DNA of 64,000 nt, from the NCBI GenBank assembly GCA_013399855.1, contig VXAY01007414.1, positions 739,960 through 803,959 of the forward strand, in the 5' to 3' direction. Positions 1 through 13,391 of the stretch are shown in pieces (position 1 is the first letter of the stretch; each line of letters starts with the position of its first letter). The notes beneath the pieces were generated by a model. The model ran no database searches. It was given only the letters and a program-made list of their open reading frames with translations, and was not told the DNA's origin. Both the position numbers and the translations under genes were made by a program. The DNA is from Oxyruncus cristatus (Eukaryota > Chordata > Aves > Passeriformes > Cotingidae).

Positions 1-465
1 CAGCCTCCTTCATGCATCCACCTGCTCCAGCATGGGCTCCTCCAAAGGCTGCAGGGGGGTCTCTGCACCCCGATGGTCCCCCATGGGCTGCAGGGGCACA
101 GCTGCCCCACCATGGTCTGCACCACGGGCTGCAGGGCCTCAGCTCTGGCACCTGGAGCACCTCCTGCCCCTCCTTCTACATTGACCTTGGTGTCTGCATT
201 GTTGTTCACATGTTCTCACTCCGCTCTTCCCTGGCTGGAACTTTTCTTCTGCGCAACAATTGTCTGTTGTTAAATATGTTATCACAGAGGCGTTACTGTC
301 ACTCCTAATTGGCTCGGCCATGGCCAGCAGTAGGAAGCCCATCCTGCAGCCGGCTGGCATTGGCTCCATGGGACAGGGGAAGCTTCTAGCAGCTTCTAAA
401 AGAAGCCACCCCTGTAGCCTCCCCCCCACTACCAAAACCCAGCCACAGAAACCCACTACAAGTGC
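1..465. repeat. Truncated GC-rich avian dispersed repeat, possibly LTR type
   Basis: The first 465 bases are much richer in G, C and CpG than what follows. They contain imperfect internal repeats of a CCATGGGCTGCAGGGG-like unit (about 30-150), a TTAAATATGTTATCACAGAGGCG-like segment near 270, and a C-run followed by ACCAAAACCCAGCCAC. I recognise this combination as a high-copy bird repeat, but I cannot place it in a named family. An endogenous LTR element is the likeliest class. The left end is cut by the window edge. Open frames here are not genes. Confidence 0.5.
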
Positions 466-2700
466 ATACAGTATTCTGCAGGATAGCTGTCAGGGAAAAT
501 CACTGCCTGAGAGTGCCAACAGAGAGTAACATTATACTTGGGTGGAAGTCTGGTCGTCGACTTCTTATCCTGCTGCACTTAGGGAGAAAGAACCATTTGG
601 TTTCTGGCAGTTGTCTTTTGGGAACCAGTTACCTATGCTATGAAAATCAATGTCTCAGCTGATGTGTCTTTTATTCACCAGCATAGTCTTCTCAGAAAAC
701 AAAGCTTAGGTGTGAAGAGAGATCTGTGTCTTTCAGGGCCCTGCTCCTCATGTGGTCAGGGTGACAAAGTCCAAAGCAGAAAGAGAAGCCAGGAGTAGAC
801 AGCAAAATGTCTCTTCCTTCTGGCCAGCATCCCTGAACCATCACCAAACAGAGAGGAAGCTGTGTTTAGGAAGGAGGCTTCATTTCCCCTCAGAAAAAGG
901 GTAACGGAGTAGTGAGAAAAGTTATTCTTCCTTGAAAAATGTGTCCAAAGCAGAAATGGTGAAAAGTTCCTGATGTGTTGTGAATTCATAACCTAACTTA
1001 GTACTTATTAATGCTCTTGTCTATGCCTAGGTATAATACTCCTGAACTGAACCCGGTCATGTTTGTGTGAAGCTACCAAAGTGCACCAAGGCAGGCTGAC
1101 ACACGGCTTTTACAGCAATCAGCTCAGTTGTTCACACTAGCCATCCCTGCTGTTCCGAGTCTGGAGTTGGATACATTTTGGTGGGTTTGTGGCATTAGTA
1201 TTTCACCTCCGAGAGCAAACTTGGTACTCTGTAAAGAAATACAAAATTGTTCAAGCCTGCAGGAATTTACTATCAGCCAGCCAGAGACAAAAACAATTTC
1301 AAGTATAATTCAGTGAGCCCAAGGGAATGAGTTGCAGTGTAAAATTTGAGCAAGCAAGATTATGGCTAGGAGGAGCCCAGCAGAACTCACTTAATACTTT
1401 TAACTTGGGTTCCTAGCAATGAAATTCTACTGACACACTCTGAAACCATAAGCAAAGCAAAACTTGTTTTTCATGCTTTGCTGTTGGAAACTGTCACTGT
1501 GGAATAACAACAGTGACAATGTTTCTGAAGACGCCATGCCTGTTTACAGCTGGATTTCCTAATTTTTTAAAGGTCTAGGGGAAAAAAATCACTCCAATCT
1601 CTTCTGCATTCACTTAAACTATCTACATTCTTTCATTTGTTTTAAATTAGAGGAGCCAGAGTCTAACAGATAAAGTCATCGGCCTCAGTTCTGCTGAGGG
1701 TTTATTCACGTTAGGTCAAACAATGTTAACTTGTTTTAGAAAGCCAGCAGAGACTATTACATGTGCAGCATTTTCCCTCAGAAACCCTCCCCTCCCACAC
1801 ACGCACAGTTTAAAAGAGTTCAACACAATAAATATCCAACTTATTTAAAACTGGCCGTGACAGGAAAGGTTTAAGTGCTCGAATGGCAGAGAAAAGTGAA
1901 ATGACCATTTGAGTTGCCTTAGCTCCTCTACTGAAATAACAGCTCTGTGTTTGCTTCTGTGCTGTCATCTGGGAGGTGATAAATCAGTCTTATTTTGTAA
2001 AATGTTTAGTTTAACTACTGAACTGACAATTTAGGTGGAAGTAGCTGGTGATGAATTGACAACAGTGTTATCACTCTCTCCCTGCTTTATCACATAATCA
2101 GCAGCTTGATCCACTGATTAGTGAAACCTTGTTGTAGTAGCACAGAGGTGCTAACAGCCGTCTCCAAAATTCAGGCTACCCATCCTGTATTTCTTCTGAC
2201 TATCCACAACTTCCCCTAGATGAGCAAAGTGTGACAGCTTTCTCCTGAGCTCTGTCATTTAACAGATCTTCCTCCAGAACTGAGCTGGATTGAGGCAGCT
2301 TTCAGGCATTGAGAAAACCATGAGGAATAAAAATTAGACATGTCACATGAATATATTGATTTCATTCAAACCCTCCCTCCTTCTGAAAATGACGTGACCC
2401 ACCCCAAGGTGACACCTAATGTGTCAGTTTTGCTGCTCTCTTATTTTATCTCCTTTGTCCAAAAAGCTTTTACTTCACTTTGAGCTCATCAGAACCTCAC
2501 TGCCAGACACCCTGTAGAAATCAGGTACTTGGCTCTTACTGGCTGCTAAATATGACTTCATGTGCTGCTACTTATGCTGGTCGACCACTGCTCAGCTTTA
2601 TTTTCACTGAAGAGACACAAGAGATGCTCTCTAGGACAGCAGGAGTCATCTAAAGGCCAGAAGATGCCTAAACCTGTAAGCTGATTACTATTTATGGGGA
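466..2700. other. Intergenic, nothing recognised
   Basis: This is AT-rich, CpG-poor unique-looking DNA. I see no coding motif, repeat family or RNA gene. It lies downstream of PRTFDC1. Confidence 0.6.
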
Positions 2701-2725
2701 CTAGGCTCTGAAAGTGATGTTACAT

Positions 2726-2950
2726 TGTGGGGGGTGTTGTTTGCTTGGAGGTGGGGGGTTTGTGATTTTTTTTTGTCTTTTCTCCACCACTTTCCATCTT
2801 TCTGTTACAGATTTTAAAAAGTGAGATGATGAATGGGTAGACAACATCCAGGAAAGCATGACCCTTCCAAAAAAGTTCTCCAAAACCCCCCAAACAAACC
2901 AAATAATCAAAAAAACAACCAACCAACCAACCGACACCCACAACCAAACA
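2726..2950. repeat. Low-complexity G/T-rich then A/C-rich tracts
   Basis: Plus-strand G-runs (GGGGGG twice, about 2730-2758) and a run of nine T are followed about 120 bp later by C-runs, A-runs and four CAAC-type units (about 2918-2938). The two halves have complementary composition but do not form an exact inverted repeat. Confidence 0.6.
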
Positions 2951-5900
2951 CCTGTGAGGCAAGCAGGATTGTATTTAGATCTGTATGGTATGAATTTTTC
3001 AGAAGAGGCTGGATTAGAATTATGTTTGGTATTGTAACAGAATTAAACTGTCACTATAACTTCCTGGAATAAGTCTTATAAATATCCCTGCTTCCAGAGA
3101 AAGGATTGCCTAAGAATGCTGCTTTCAAGAAGAAGAAAGTACTGGATTAATTCTCTTTTGGTCTTTTACAAACCCTTTGAACAAATGTCAAATGCTACAG
3201 AAGTTGCTGGCTGCTGAGAGTTAGAGATACTATCTAATGAGTGATTCTGCTGTGTCTTTAGGAAACAACACAGGCAACTGCGTGCGGAAGAGACACCCAG
3301 GATTGAGTTTAGGTTCCAAGTAGCTCATCTGCCTCCACAGAGGAAAACCAACATAGGAATCAAGCCATGTAAATTATTGCAACTAGTGAACAGAAATGCT
3401 CATTTTTTTTCTGTACACAGGCTATGTTGATTGCCTGTGCAAACTATAGTATGGAAGGAAGGACTGACTGAAGAAAGCACTGAATATAACATGTTTCTAG
3501 TGTGACTAAATTAATTGTCAGCAACCTCCACCTGTTTGTCCCTGTTTAGCAATGAATTTAGAGTTTCAAATTTAGTCAAAAATCAATCCAGAAATCTGAT
3601 CAGCAATAACATAATGCTGGGAGAAGTTGAAATGAAAGTAATGAGCTGATGAACAAAGCCACGTTTACAGAATATTTTCAGCCCAGTCTTCTGCTGAGAC
3701 ACCCTCAGACGTTCATTTCAGAACTGCTTTCCCAGAAGAAAGCAGCAGCCAAATATTTTAACTCATTGGATATACTTGAACTCTTCGCTGCAGTATTGTG
3801 CTGTTTCACATGTGCCAGACTCCAAATGGCTCCATGTGGATGCAAAATATGTCCACACAAAGGTCATTTGCAGGATTAGACCAAAGCGTTGCAAGGGAGG
3901 CAAGGGAAAACAGTCCAAGTTAATTTAATTCTCAAGGCAGTCCTCAGGGCCTAAGCAAAATACAAAACAAACTCTGAGCACAGTAATGCAAAGCATTTTT
4001 CACCAATGTCTAAGGTCAGGGATTGATTAATATTTTTGATAGAGTAAGAGTGGTCTTTCCTTTTGATCAGATGGGGATGGACTATTAGAGTTCAGGAGTA
4101 TATGACTGCCTGAGGTGAGGGCCACAAGTATTACACAACTTCTATAAAGGTAATTAGCTTGAGTAACTGGATCTGATTAATATAAAAAAGAAATCCAAAG
4201 GAAAAACCCTCCTCCTTAATATGACATAATCCTATTTGCTCTTCTCATCCCCAGCAGGAGCAACAGGTTCCATTCCATTTGCACTGTGTCAGGCTGCTCT
4301 TCTGGAGACATCATCTCAGTTTTAGAGAAATCTTGATGTAAGCCAGAGAAAAAGCAAAGATTTGCAGTAGTTGTCATTTGTCAAACTTCTCTACTCACTT
4401 AAACTTTTTTGTGCTGTTCTTAGCTTCTATGTTTATTTAATCTGCTTTTCCTTATTTATTGCTTTTCTTTTACAAAGCAACAGTTGTTAAAACACTGCCA
4501 GCAAAATAGTTTTCTTAAAAATTAGTCATATTGCCTTTTGAACTGTGTGATACTTCCAGAGTACAAAAGAGTTAAAGAAAAATAAACAGATTACTGCAAC
4601 TATCTGCATTTCAAAATAGAGGTAAATAACATCTGTATAGAGCTCACGTCCCTTCCAATAGTTAGCTGTTTTAGTGAAGGGGATGAACTGCGTAGAAACA
4701 CTGCAGAAGTCATCTTTTGGCTTTTCCTCCTGCAAGATGGTTTCTGACTCTGGTTTGGAGGATTATGCTCTTCTTGATCGTGACAATATTGTTCTTAAAA
4801 GAACAAAGATGAGGGCGGAGGGTGAGGCACGTTGGTTGGATCACTGGGAAAGGATGGTCCATGTCAGTGATGTCTGAAGACAGCTACCTCAAACAGCTGC
4901 CTGATTTAGCTGCATCTGTCTCCAAATGGTTATTTGACAGACTGCTGGAGTAATGCGTTAGTGCCCTCCCCTTTTTATGCTGCTCTCCATCGAGAGAGCG
5001 TATAGAAACAACTGATCCAGCTGGAAGATATGCCAGATATAGGGAGACTGGCACTTCTGGATGAGGGGATTGTGCATCCTCTGCAAAGGCATTGCTGGAG
5101 CACTTAGTGCAGAGCACTCTGTGCTGGCAGGGTGCTCTAAGCCGTGTCAGGGCTCACCTGGCACTCTTCAAAAGACAGGGGGGCTACTTAGTAGCTAAGT
5201 ATTTTGGTTCTTCTCTGATAAATGCCAGAGCTTTTTAATCTAGGGTCTAGACTATTGTAGCCTTTGCTCATTTTACACTGGCTTCCTCCAAGGCTTTCCA
5301 GTTTCTGCTTATGTGATTTCCATTGATTATGAGTAAGATGTGTGCAGAATCTAAATGTTCCTTAGCGTATTGGCTGGAAATGCTTTAATTAAATGGATCT
5401 CATACTCTCTTCTTCTGGCTTTCAATGATAAGACTTGCTTTTGTTTCCAGTTCAGAGCAGGAGCACTGCTGAAATATTGAAAACATTAATGGATTAGCAA
5501 AATGTATGCTGGGCACTCTCTTTCAAAAATATGAATGCCTTATTCAGCTGAAATTTAGCTCCATGTGAAGAGAAGAATGAGGGGCTCTTGTTGCAGGTAC
5601 AGGTGTTCCAGCACGGGCACTGTTGCTAATTCCAGGAACAAGCAAATCCTTACAAATCTGGCTGCAATAGGACTCCTTTCTGGGCAAACAGGGAGCCTAA
5701 TAAAACAGCCCCCTAACATCCTGAGGCAAGGGAAATTTTCTGCTTGCCTTGTACTCTCCAAGTGCACGAGGCACTGAGGATGGTATTCATGACACCTGAT
5801 TTTACCCATCTATAAATTATTCATTTGGTCTGAGCTTATCAGCTAGGCTCGCTCAATAGTCAGTGAAGAGACACAGAAGCTGACCAGGCACGTTCATACC

Positions 5901-8900
5901 ACACGTAGGATGTGGCTTGCATCAACCTCTCAGGGTTCTCATTTCTCTCCAGTGACTTCTGGGAGAGCCCAGACTACTGCAACTGCAGTGACATATTATT
6001 AGACCATTTTCTTTTTGTCCGCCCAAACATTGGGAGAATTACGAAAAAAGTAACACTTTAGTGCTGTGTATAAAACACATCCCTTTGACGGGTAGCAGGA
6101 GACAGCTGTGCAATTCTGCTCTGTGTAACTACACATATAAAAGTATTAATTATTTCTATATTAAGAAATAAATATGACATGAGGTAACAGTAAGGCTTTC
6201 ATCCAAGTGTGTAGGGGGAATTTTCTCCTGGTAACACTGCTGTTAACCAAGTATATTAACTGAGACATTTCAATTATGTTAATTAGGTATTTTCTGATTC
6301 TTTAGCTTTATAAATTGTCATGCCGTTTTGTGAGGTGAGGGCAGCAGTGTGACTGGGCTGCAGGATCTCTATTACTGGAGGTTTGTCTTTAGTAAGGGAG
6401 GCTTTTTTGCTCTGAGCAAGACACCAGGACTTGTATTTTGAAAGCTTCTGTGCAAGAAAATATTGATTTTCAGTTTAGTTTCATTCATCATGTTAAAAAA
6501 TTTAGCAGTCTGGCTGTCACGAACTATACCAGGAAGGGTTGTGACCCTGGAAACAATATGTCTAGTCATTTTTATTGACATGTCATTTTTATTGACATAG
6601 AAATTGGGTCCATTTAATAGTAATAAAGAATTGAGCAGTGGTGTCCACTACCGTAAGAAATTATTAGAAGATCTGTTTCACAAGTGACTTGTGTGTAAGT
6701 CCAGAGAAAAGTAAAATATTGAAACATGATGTAATTGACCTCTCTTAAGGTGAAGAGTTAAACATCATAAACTGTGTGCCAAATGCATTAGAATTGAATT
6801 GAAATCTTGTTTATTCTTGTTTTTTTCACAAGGACTGGGGGTTTTTGTTCACTGTAGATCAGTTCTGTATGTCAGCATCATAGAAAGACTTTCAGTACAG
6901 ATATTCTTTAAAGTATTCTGTAACGAGGAGTGATTAAATCCTTATCTCGTTCACCTGGACAAGATAGTGATTGGAGATGGGTTCCTTTCATGGAACTGGG
7001 ATGAAGAACCAAGGCCTCCCTACAGCAGGTTGTTTTTCAGTCCTTGTGGCTATAAAAGACAGCCTTTGGTGTGTGACTTGAACTGAGACCACTGCAGTTA
7101 TCCTTCTGATGCTGCCAGCAAACAGCACAAAACAATAACTTTGGTATCCAAGCATAGCCACATTTATCACAGCTGGGATGTTAATTCAGAAAGCAAATAC
7201 AACCCAGGGCTTTAACTATAAGTCTGTCTTAAGGCTGAGTGTATGGGAAGGCACGTCAGAGGTCAAAGATGCTGTTAACTACAACTGTGAATTAGAAGGG
7301 AGGCTTTGGAAAGGAGATCAAAAATAGACTTAGTTTTGTGACTGTTAGCAGAATCTATGATTCAGGCATCCATTGAACACATGCAAAAACCAGTTGGCAG
7401 CAAGAAGAGCCTTCAGGAGAAACCATAGGGTATCTAAAGGTGCCAGGACATGTAAATAGCTGGGTATGGCCTCTGTGAATCACCTGGTAGCAGCTCCTGC
7501 AAAGTGCTCCAAAGCCTGTGCGCCTCTCACTGTACATTCTCGTTTATCCACTTGCCTTCGGAACCAAGAAACACACTCCCACAAGTTCCTGAGTACCAAA
7601 ATTACAGTTACCCACTCTCTTGTTATAAAACCCTCTAGTTCTCCCGTGACAGCTGTCGGAGTGGAGCAGTGCTGGGGAGAGTCCTGCAGCCCACTGGCTG
7701 CTGAGAAGTTCGGAAAGGCAGCTTTGGGACTGAAGGGTGATCTGCACTGGATATTGATCATTGCTTCAACATAAACGTATATGAAATAATGAATATGGTA
7801 TAGAATACAGTGTGTGTGTTCTTTTTTGTTGTAAGAAAGCTTTTTTTCATCTCTCTCTGAGGCTGACTTAAACATGCACCTGTGTCACAGGACCTGCAAA
7901 CCCCACGTTTTGGGGGTTTTTTTTAGACATTTCATCTTGATTAGCAGAATTTCCAGTACTATAACTATGTCAATAAGGTCAAACCAACTCAGAAGGCATC
8001 CCACACACTTCTGTGATAGCCTGTGGGTGGATCAGGCCTCATTACTCCTTCTATGAAGCTATAGTGTTACGATCACTATTATAAAGACCTGAGGGTCTTT
8101 GGGATATTACTTGTATGTTAGATATACTTCCTGACGTTCATTTTGAGCTTCAGAGATTTTTTAGTATTTTTCCTTTTCTGTGGAGAAATCCTTACCAATG
8201 TTGGAGCCAATTTCTAGTCACCTAACTGGCCATACACACAACCCATAATTGCAGAACTTGTATTCAGTGAGCAACGCTCAGAATGTTTATTTTACCCACT
8301 ACAAAACTGGATGGAAGTACACAGCTCCATACTTATTTCAGGCTAAAAGCATGCAAGTGTTCAGCACTGAATCAGAGGAATATCTTTTCCTGGTTTACCT
8401 CCAAAGTAGTTCTGTTATGAAGATCTATTCCTAAACTAGCACATAGATGTCACTTAGAGACAGGTTGTAATGGGAAACATTTGCTTTTTGGCTAGATTAG
8501 TGCATTTAAATGGATCAATGATGAGATGCAGCTGTAGGGTGGAGGCTCTTTAAAAGCTGCACTTCTCAGTGCCAAGTATAATGAAATACGGATGACTTCC
8601 AGCTAACTTATTGTTGATCTTTATACGAGGGGAAATTTTGCAACATGAGTATTTGATACTGTGAGGCTGTGCTGTGGAAAATCAAAAAAGGTACGCAGCA
8701 ATTATAAAAAAAAGACAGATATAGGGAGAAAGCAAAAACTGACTAAATTGTAAAGTAAATGTGAAATGGAGACAATCAAAGATGAGTAAGATATTAGAAA
8801 CTATGAACTCCAACAAGAAAGAGATGAAAATAACGGAAAGTATAACACATGAAATTATCAATAAAAGACTGGATGCAAGCAGAATAATCATTACATGAGA

Positions 8901-10340
8901 AAAAAATTCTTCCAGGATAACTTAAAAGCTATAGAAATTCAGAGCTAAGAAGGTTAGCCTGATTCTGAACCTATGACCTATCAACAGGTAATTTTTTTTT
9001 TTTTGCTGTGTTGTACTCACAGCTCTTGATTTGGATTGCATTACTTACCTAAACTTACCTCCTCAGATAGGTAAGAAAAGGCGACTCTTGAAATAGATCA
9101 ATCTTCTTCACAAGTAATTCCCTTTCCCCCTCTATAGATCAACTACAACGATTGTCAGTTTATTTTCCTTGTTTCTCACTGTAAGATGGGAAACTCTCAG
9201 GTGTCTTGTGCTAATCCAACTATAATTAAAAAAAAAAAAGTCTTTTGCCAGCTGAGAAATGCAACAGCCCATGTGGAGCTGCTCAGCTGAAAAAGAAATA
9301 ACACACACAAGAAGCCCCTGACCTATTGTTCTCTTCAGCAAACCATAGAAAATGAAGACAGTTCTGGAGATAACAGAACTCAAATATTGTTTATCAGATC
9401 CTTAAACTTGAAGTTATGTGTTTAATTTCAAAAGAAATCCTCTTAATATGATCCAGTTTGGGTTCAGCTTTCCTCAGCACTTCAGCCCCCAAAAAATGCA
9501 TTGCGGTAGAGTTCAACTGGTTGGAAAAACAGCTGTGTGTGGACTGAGAGCAATATTGTGTGGACTGACACCGCTGACGAGATAACCAGAAGTGTTACGT
9601 AACAGAAAGACAAGAAGGTCACTTGTATCTTCTCTGAACTTGCCTCATCACCTTTGTTGCTTTTCCAAGCATCTGCACAACTGTATTAAAGCTGATTTTT
9701 TTTTGAAAAGTCAGTGAGCTGGACCATGGGGTGTTGCTAAAGACACGACTGTAAATGAGCCATTTTCTTGGCCTGCTGTTTTTGAGAACTGGAAACGTGA
9801 GTCGTTTAAGATTTTGGGGCCAAGTCCTTACTGCAGTAACTGCACGTGGAGCTGGACCATCTCTCACACGCAGCAGAGAGTGAACCATGGCAACAGAAGC
9901 TGTTTGTAGCCAGTAGCTCTGGAGACATTAGTGGGCTGTCTGTGGTAGGCCCTGTTCCATCAGGCCTGTGTAAAGCATTTTGCATTTTAAATTTCTTCAG
10001 CTCTGCCATCTAGGGGAGCTCAGCCCAGCAGGGTACGTGGTAGAGGAAATAACAAGGAATCCATTGAAAACAAAGGATGTGGCAGAAAAACCCTAGGACA
10101 GTCCACAACCAGGTCTGTGATTTGGGGAGGAGGAGGGCCCGTGGGGCACTCCTCTGGTTTCCCTGCCAGGCTCAGGCTTTAATGCTACCGCAGCACAAAC
10201 AAATGATCAGATAGAGTCACATTAGCATTTCAACCCGGCCATAATGAGGAGAACATGGTGCAGCTGCAGGTTCATCAGTCCTGCGTGAGCAGACCATAAA
10301 CAGGGCTTGTTATTTGATTTCAGAATAAGAGAAATTGAGA
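2951..10340. other. Intergenic, no gene recognised
   Basis: There is no family I can name in either strand. Short frames of 60-131 codons (for example 7480-7875 minus) lack recognisable domains and overlap antisense frames, as expected by chance. A 17-bp tandem duplication is at 6566-6597. An A/purine-rich stretch is at about 8690-8890, and homopolymer T/A runs are at about 8991-9004 and 9228-9239. Confidence 0.5.
6566..6597. repeat. 17-bp tandem duplication
   Basis: The unit TCATTTTTATTGACATG occurs once in full and is followed directly by a nearly complete second copy (15 of 17 bases). Confidence 0.9.
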
Positions 10341-10344
10341 CTAA

Positions 10345-10620
10345 AAACATCTTTCAAAACTGTCTAGTTCATCCCCTTCCAATTCCAATTGGGTTGTACC
10401 CAGCCCTCTGTTTTTTAGTGATTTATCTGCTCTAATTTTAAATTACTCAAGAGATGGACTTTCTACCACTTCCCGTGGGAAATTAGTCCATGGTCTGATA
10501 GACACAGCCAGGATATTTTCCTGATGTTCAACCTTCAGTGGTTTTCCTTTGTTCAGTTTAATCTCATTACTCCCAGTTATTCCCTGTTGGTCAGTGCCAG
10601 GCACTCAGCCCCCCTCTTTT
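10345..10620 (-). mobile_element. Eroded CR1-like LINE fragment
   Basis: The plus strand reads as the antisense of a CR1 3' region: pieces such as CTACCACTTCCCGTGGGAAA, CAGGATATTTTCCTGATGTT and CCTTTGTTCAGTTTAATCTC fall in the order typical of old CR1 copies. It is too diverged to give an open frame. The element therefore points to the minus strand. Boundaries are approximate. Confidence 0.55.
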
Positions 10621-13369
10621 GTGTTTACACCTCCACAGTTGGATACAGTTGTCTTTAGAAAAATCTGGTAGGCTTGATTATGTATTATCCACCTTCCCAA
10701 ATGCAGAGAAAAAAACCCCAAAATATGAGCAAAGGATAGTATAAATTAGTCCTCAAGGATGTTTTCAAGACTTTATCTACTTCCATTCACAAACCTCACT
10801 GAGACCTGCTCACAGTTTTTAGGTTACGGTGACTGATGACCCCACGCAAACCCACCACCGCTTTCCTACCCGTATCAGAACTACGGGAACACAAGTTGTA
10901 CAAGGTGGGAGTAACAGATGTGAGAAACCAAAATCAGGTTTCTATAATGAGAGGATACAGAAGCCCAAGAGTTGGAAGAAAATGTGTTTAGTGGAGTGGC
11001 ATCAAAAGAGATTACCAAAAATATCCCAATGTGACAAATAGGATGTAGAAAAGCTGGTGAATCATAAGCATGGAGAAAGGTGCCGAAATGTTATTTATGG
11101 TGAGATCCTTCAGAAGCAAAGTACAGAGAGGGAAGAAGAGGTGATTGAATACAGCTATTTCTTGACTTTCCAGAAAATGCTGAAAAGTGAATAAGGATCC
11201 CTTAACACCTTGTAAGAAAGATTAAAGAAGTGGAAGCTGAAATAGAACTGTGGAAACCAAATGAAAGCATGAAGAGTAACCTGAGTAAATCTCTTGAAAG
11301 TAGAAGACAGATCAGAGGAGGGAGGTAGTATTAACTAGAAATAAATCAATAGAGGCTTTCCTGGGATACTTAAGAGAGAGCTGGGCTTTCCGGAAGCTTG
11401 GTGTGAATTGAACAGTCTGTTCCCTGTTAGCCCTGATCGTAAGGAAGCTGCTGAGAGAGATGCGCTATTTCTTCTGCTTCCCCCACAACCTTCTGTCTGT
11501 AATATGCCTGAGCTTTACGTAGAACAGTTTAAAATGTTTTTAAGGTGACAGTTTAAAATTGGAATGAAAGACTCATCTTGCCTCCAATTCCGAACCTTAT
11601 GGAAGTCATGAGCCAAGTACACTGATTGAGTGGAGCACAGGTGGCAGAAGCCGAATCAGGGAAGAGCTAAGCCAGAAGGGAAGAAGAAAACACTGAGCAA
11701 TGATGTGCTGCTCAAGGAGCAGACCCCCAGCAAGCAGGAGAGAGCCCCTGGGCAGGCAACTGGAGTTAAGGACAGGTCTTTTAAGGTGGGAGATGACTAA
11801 AGTATCCTTGGAAAGGATTGCTACTTGGAACTGCAAATACACCATTCCCTCTTTTGCAGTGAATCCACTGGGGAGAGAGCAGGAGAAAATTACTTTTATC
11901 AGGGATAATGGCTGTAACTCCATGGCACTGACATTATGAGGGGCCACTCAAATAGCACGTGTACAAGCTCCAAACTCTTGTCCTTTTCACACAACTGAAA
12001 ATAAGAACATTCAGATACTAAGTAGGACAAAAAGTTGTTATGGGCTCAGGCACGGCTGCTCCCAGGACACTGCATTGCCTTCCAGCCCGTCTGGACTGCA
12101 GCGAGGTGTGGAAGACAATTCTCTGGCATATCTTCATGAGCTGAGTGTAAAGTTATTGTTGTTATGTGATGGGCTAGTGATAGAAATTGGAAGAGTCTGG
12201 AGTCAGCAGCATCTCCTTTCAACTAGCTCAGTTCAGATAACACCAAAAAGAGAGAGACAGACCCCAACCAGAGACATCCAAGCCCAGAGATATATTTTAA
12301 AATGTGTAAGACATTCAGATTTTGAATTTTAGATGTTTAAACCTGATATCACCTCCTACCATAAATAACCTTCTGTAATGCATATTTTAAAAATGATTTT
12401 CTCTGTCATCTCTTGCTTTTTTTTTTCCCTTATGCATTTTTTCTCATTTGACAGATGGTCAGGCTAAAGGTGGTACATTTTCAGCTGGACTTCCTACGGC
12501 AAGGAACAAGCTGAAGTGCCTGGTGGCTGGTTGGGGTCACCAGCACTCCAGTTCTCAGGCAGGAGTAAAGAAAGGCTGCAAAATGGCAAATAGGATCTCA
12601 AGTTGAACTTTTTGAAGAAGAAAATAAATCTGGGGTTATGCTGATAGAAGACGTGAGGAGATTTTCAACAGACTTAGGAGCTGTGAGCTGGAATTTTAAA
12701 TTTGTCTGGGAAGCAATAGTACAAATATAAAAAAAATCTAGTGATCTTTTCTAATTCTGCATTTTGCAGTGACTCCACCTAAGCCATTTGTCTAGATATT
12801 ATTTGGCTGGACTGTAGTGGCATGGTGTGCATTTTCACTTAGTTATCCATTTTAAGGATCAGCCTTCAGCTCAGAAAGATAAGAGAAGCATCAGGACAGA
12901 CAGCAAGAATCTGTGATTCACAAGATATCACATGCTTCAGTTTCTTGACTGAAATTTCTGAAATAAGAACCACCTGCTCCTGGTAGTAATGCAGCATCTC
13001 TTACTGGAAAAGCAAACAGCTATTTCAGTAGAATCTGGAGGGGGGGGCGGGGAAGCTACAAGAAAGAAATTATGCCAGAAGCTTGAGCAGAAGTCCTGTG
13101 AGACCAGAAAGGAAGTGCAGCAGATCCTTCAGTCTGAGAGCCCAGCTGAAGGCTGCTGGTTCCAGTGAAACTAAGACAAAGCAGAGCTAGAAATACAACA
13201 AAAAATGAAGGAAGGCAATAAAAGAAATGCACTGGGGGAAAAAGAGAGTAGTAGTCAGAAGAGGCCAAGGTGCTGCAAGCAGGGTATGATCCAGCAGCTG
13301 ATCTGTTGGGCAAGGGGCCAAGTATCTGAACCCAGTACAGCTGGGCATTGCTGTGAGAGGGGCATCCCC

Positions 13370-13391
13370 TCAAGGTGCTGCAGCACCTTGA
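13370..13391. repeat. 22-bp perfect palindrome
   Basis: The arm TCAAGGTGCTG is followed immediately by its exact reverse complement, with no spacer and a CTGCAG centre. It could be a strong hairpin in RNA, or a chance or duplicated regulatory palindrome. Confidence 0.9.

Noticed and set aside
7480..7875. 131-codon minus-strand open frame
   Set aside because: Low-complexity N-terminal half, no family motif, overlapped by frames on both strands. Treated as chance.
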